A stretch of 32,722 bases of DNA from assembly GCA_964428895.1 (NCBI GenBank), contig CAYRZU010000035.1, positions 1 to 32,722 on the forward strand, given 5' to 3'. Source of the stretch: HyVt-337 sp964428895. Its GTDB lineage: Bacteria > Planctomycetota > Phycisphaerae > SM23-33. Position numbers and translations under genes: made by a program. The notes beneath the pieces were generated by a model. That model was not told where the DNA came from, searched no databases, and saw only the letters and a program-made list of their open reading frames with translations. Within the stretch, counting starts at the first letter, position 1, and every line of letters starts with the position of its first letter. This document shows positions 31,671 through 32,722 of this stretch, one piece after another.

Positions 31671-32334
31671 ATCGATAGCGGAGGGAGGGGGCGACCTGCT
31701 GATCTACGGGCTTCCGTCAGTGTTTCTTGCTGTGTTCATCCCTTTCGGGATCTACTGCCTTGCGGCCAAGCTGGCCTTTACCAAAGAGGACCAGGCCAGC
31801 CGCATCGACGCTCTGCCAAGGCCCGCCACCATCGAGGAATTGAAGGAGTATCTCACCTCTCAAGAAGGTTGGGACGAGAACGCGGAGGATCTGGCCCTAG
31901 GCGTGGCCCGGACGATGATCGAGAGCCAGGAGAGCGAGGAAGTAATCATCGCTCAGTTGCAGCCCTTGGGGGTGAGTAAGGAAGGATCTTCGGAGCTCAT
32001 TCGCACATTTAAGCGGCGGCGTGCAGAAGTTGCCGATGCCGCCGTTCCCCCCCCCGGGGGGGAGGCGGCCGTCTTGGCAGATGCCCCCGTGGAGGAAGCA
32101 GCAGATGAGGGAGGGGAAGAATCGTCTGGAGCGACCTCAACCCTTCAAGTACCTCAAGTAGATCCTAGGGAAGTGACCGAGGAACAACGACCTCAAGAGC
32201 CGCTCGCGCCACTATTACAGGACAGGAAGCCTTGCCCGTTCTGCGCGGAAAGTATCAAGGTCGTCGCCAAGAAATGTCGGTTCTGCGGGGAGTGGCTTGT
32301 GCCGGAGAACGAAAGGCCTAGTATCGACGCTTGA
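31645..32334 (+). CDS. Membrane protein with C-terminal zinc ribbon, 3' part of a probable frameshifted gene
   Basis: About 229 residues from ATG 31645, which has no ribosome site, supporting the idea that the true start is 31401 in another frame. Reading upstream, ILLCVMVAGTVLPESIAE would complete a third membrane helix, and YGLPSVFLAVFIPFGIYCLA is a fourth. A soluble region follows (IEELKEYLTSQEGWDENAED), then an acidic Ala/Pro/Glu-rich linker, and finally CPFC-x10-CRFCGEWL, a classic zinc ribbon. The linker DNA holds a C9G7 tract at 32047-32062. Such TM plus zinc-ribbon proteins are common, with unknown function. Confidence 0.6.
   Translation: MVAGTVLPESIAEGGGDLLIYGLPSVFLAVFIPFGIYCLAAKLAFTKEDQASRIDALPRPATIEELKEYLTSQEGWDENAEDLALGVARTMIESQESEEVIIAQLQPLGVSKEGSSELIRTFKRRRAEVADAAVPPPGGEAAVLADAPVEEAADEGGEESSGATSTLQVPQVDPREVTEEQRPQEPLAPLLQDRKPCPFCAESIKVVAKKCRFCGEWLVPENERPSIDA
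32047..32062 (+). repeat. Homopolymer tract C9G7 inside a coding frame
   Basis: Nine C followed by seven G encode part of the Val-Pro-Pro-Pro-Gly-Gly linker of the zinc-ribbon membrane protein. Tracts like this are prone to slippage in replication and in sequencing. Confidence 0.8.
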
Positions 32335-32391
32335 CCCGCTGGTAATGCCTAGCGGAACATCTGGGAATAGGCCCAGTAGAAATGGAGAAAG

Positions 32392-32709
32392 ATGGGATCC
32401 CTCTGGCAAGCATATGCGCGAGTATTGCGCACGATGTTGCTGATCATTGTGGGCTTAGCCCTATTGGTGGCTCTCCCAGACCTGATCATGGACTTCAAGG
32501 CCGTGCAGCATGGTACTCCCCGACCATCCTATTCGGGCAGCTTCGAGACCATCTTGTTCTTCACTGTTCTTGTGCTTATCGCTGGTGGCCTGGCCTTTGT
32601 GATTCTGACGCTGACGCACAAGGGATCTCAGCGCAAGTTGGAAAGTACCACCGAGAGGGCTGAAACGGATTGTACGTCGTCAGCGACAATGGTAATCCGT
32701 GGGCGTTGA
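32392..32709 (+). CDS. Small membrane protein of unknown function
   Basis: A 105-residue protein with two predicted membrane helices (VLRTMLLIIVGLALLVALP, about residues 11-29, and TILFFTVLVLIAGGLAFVIL, about 53-72), a short loop between them and a polar C-terminal tail. GGAGAAAG lies directly before ATG, slightly closer than ideal. It follows the zinc-ribbon membrane gene by 57 bases on the same strand, so the two may be cotranscribed. I do not recognise the family. Confidence 0.6.
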   Translation: MGSLWQAYARVLRTMLLIIVGLALLVALPDLIMDFKAVQHGTPRPSYSGSFETILFFTVLVLIAGGLAFVILTLTHKGSQRKLESTTERAETDCTSSATMVIRGR

Positions 32710-32722
32710 ACTAAGTCACGGA

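Overview
The window looks like a chromosomal segment of a Planctomycetota bacterium, probably Phycisphaerae-like. The evidence is high GC, tightly packed genes on both strands, a giant secreted Calx-beta/dockerin protein that begins with the planctomycete LEPR-XLL type N-terminus, very long pseudopilins, and Gram-negative envelope genes (gmhA, kdsB). No database search was possible, so all family calls rest on motifs read by eye.

Layout. (1) 1-2553, minus strand: a sugar-nucleotide pair, a membrane FlaA1/PglF-type 4,6-dehydratase followed by a DegT-type aminotransferase cut by the window edge. (2) 2599-3779, minus: an exported TPR protein. (3) 4184-14474: four pseudopilin-like genes. A 1310-residue GspK-like protein carrying a probable golvesin-type domain comes first. 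After it lie a minus-strand GT-C/DUF2723 membrane glycosyltransferase and a plus-strand WecA/TagO-type phosphosugar transferase. Then comes a tight operon of GspH-, GspI/PilV- and GspJ/PilW-like proteins. Together these match the H-I-J-K minor pseudopilins of a type II secretion tip complex, with no motor, secretin or major pilin in the window. (4) 14513-15001, minus: a membrane-anchored thioredoxin-fold protein without CXXC. (5) 15211-20845, plus: a run of gmhA, an HlyD-like adaptor, a squalene-cyclase-repeat lipoprotein, a bleomycin-hydrolase-type peptidase (pepC) and a Nif3-like protein. (6) 20851-27925, minus: the giant Calx-beta protein with two PKD-like domains and a dockerin, broken by a frameshift near its 3' end. 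(7) 28156-28884, minus: kdsB. (8) 29016-29106, plus: tRNA-Ser(GCT).

Downstream of the tRNA the character changes. A start-less coding remnant resembling the C-terminal tail of planctomycete tyrosine recombinases lies directly after the tRNA. It is followed by small zinc-ribbon, HEAT-repeat and membrane proteins with less GC-biased codons, a repeat-rich non-coding stretch, and a probable frameshifted gene. I read this as the edge of a genomic island at tRNA-Ser.

The best candidate for an undescribed system is the GspHIJ operon plus giant golvesin-bearing GspK, interleaved with envelope glycosylation genes. Second is the dockerin-inserted Calx-beta giant. Promoter calls are sigma70-like matches found by eye.
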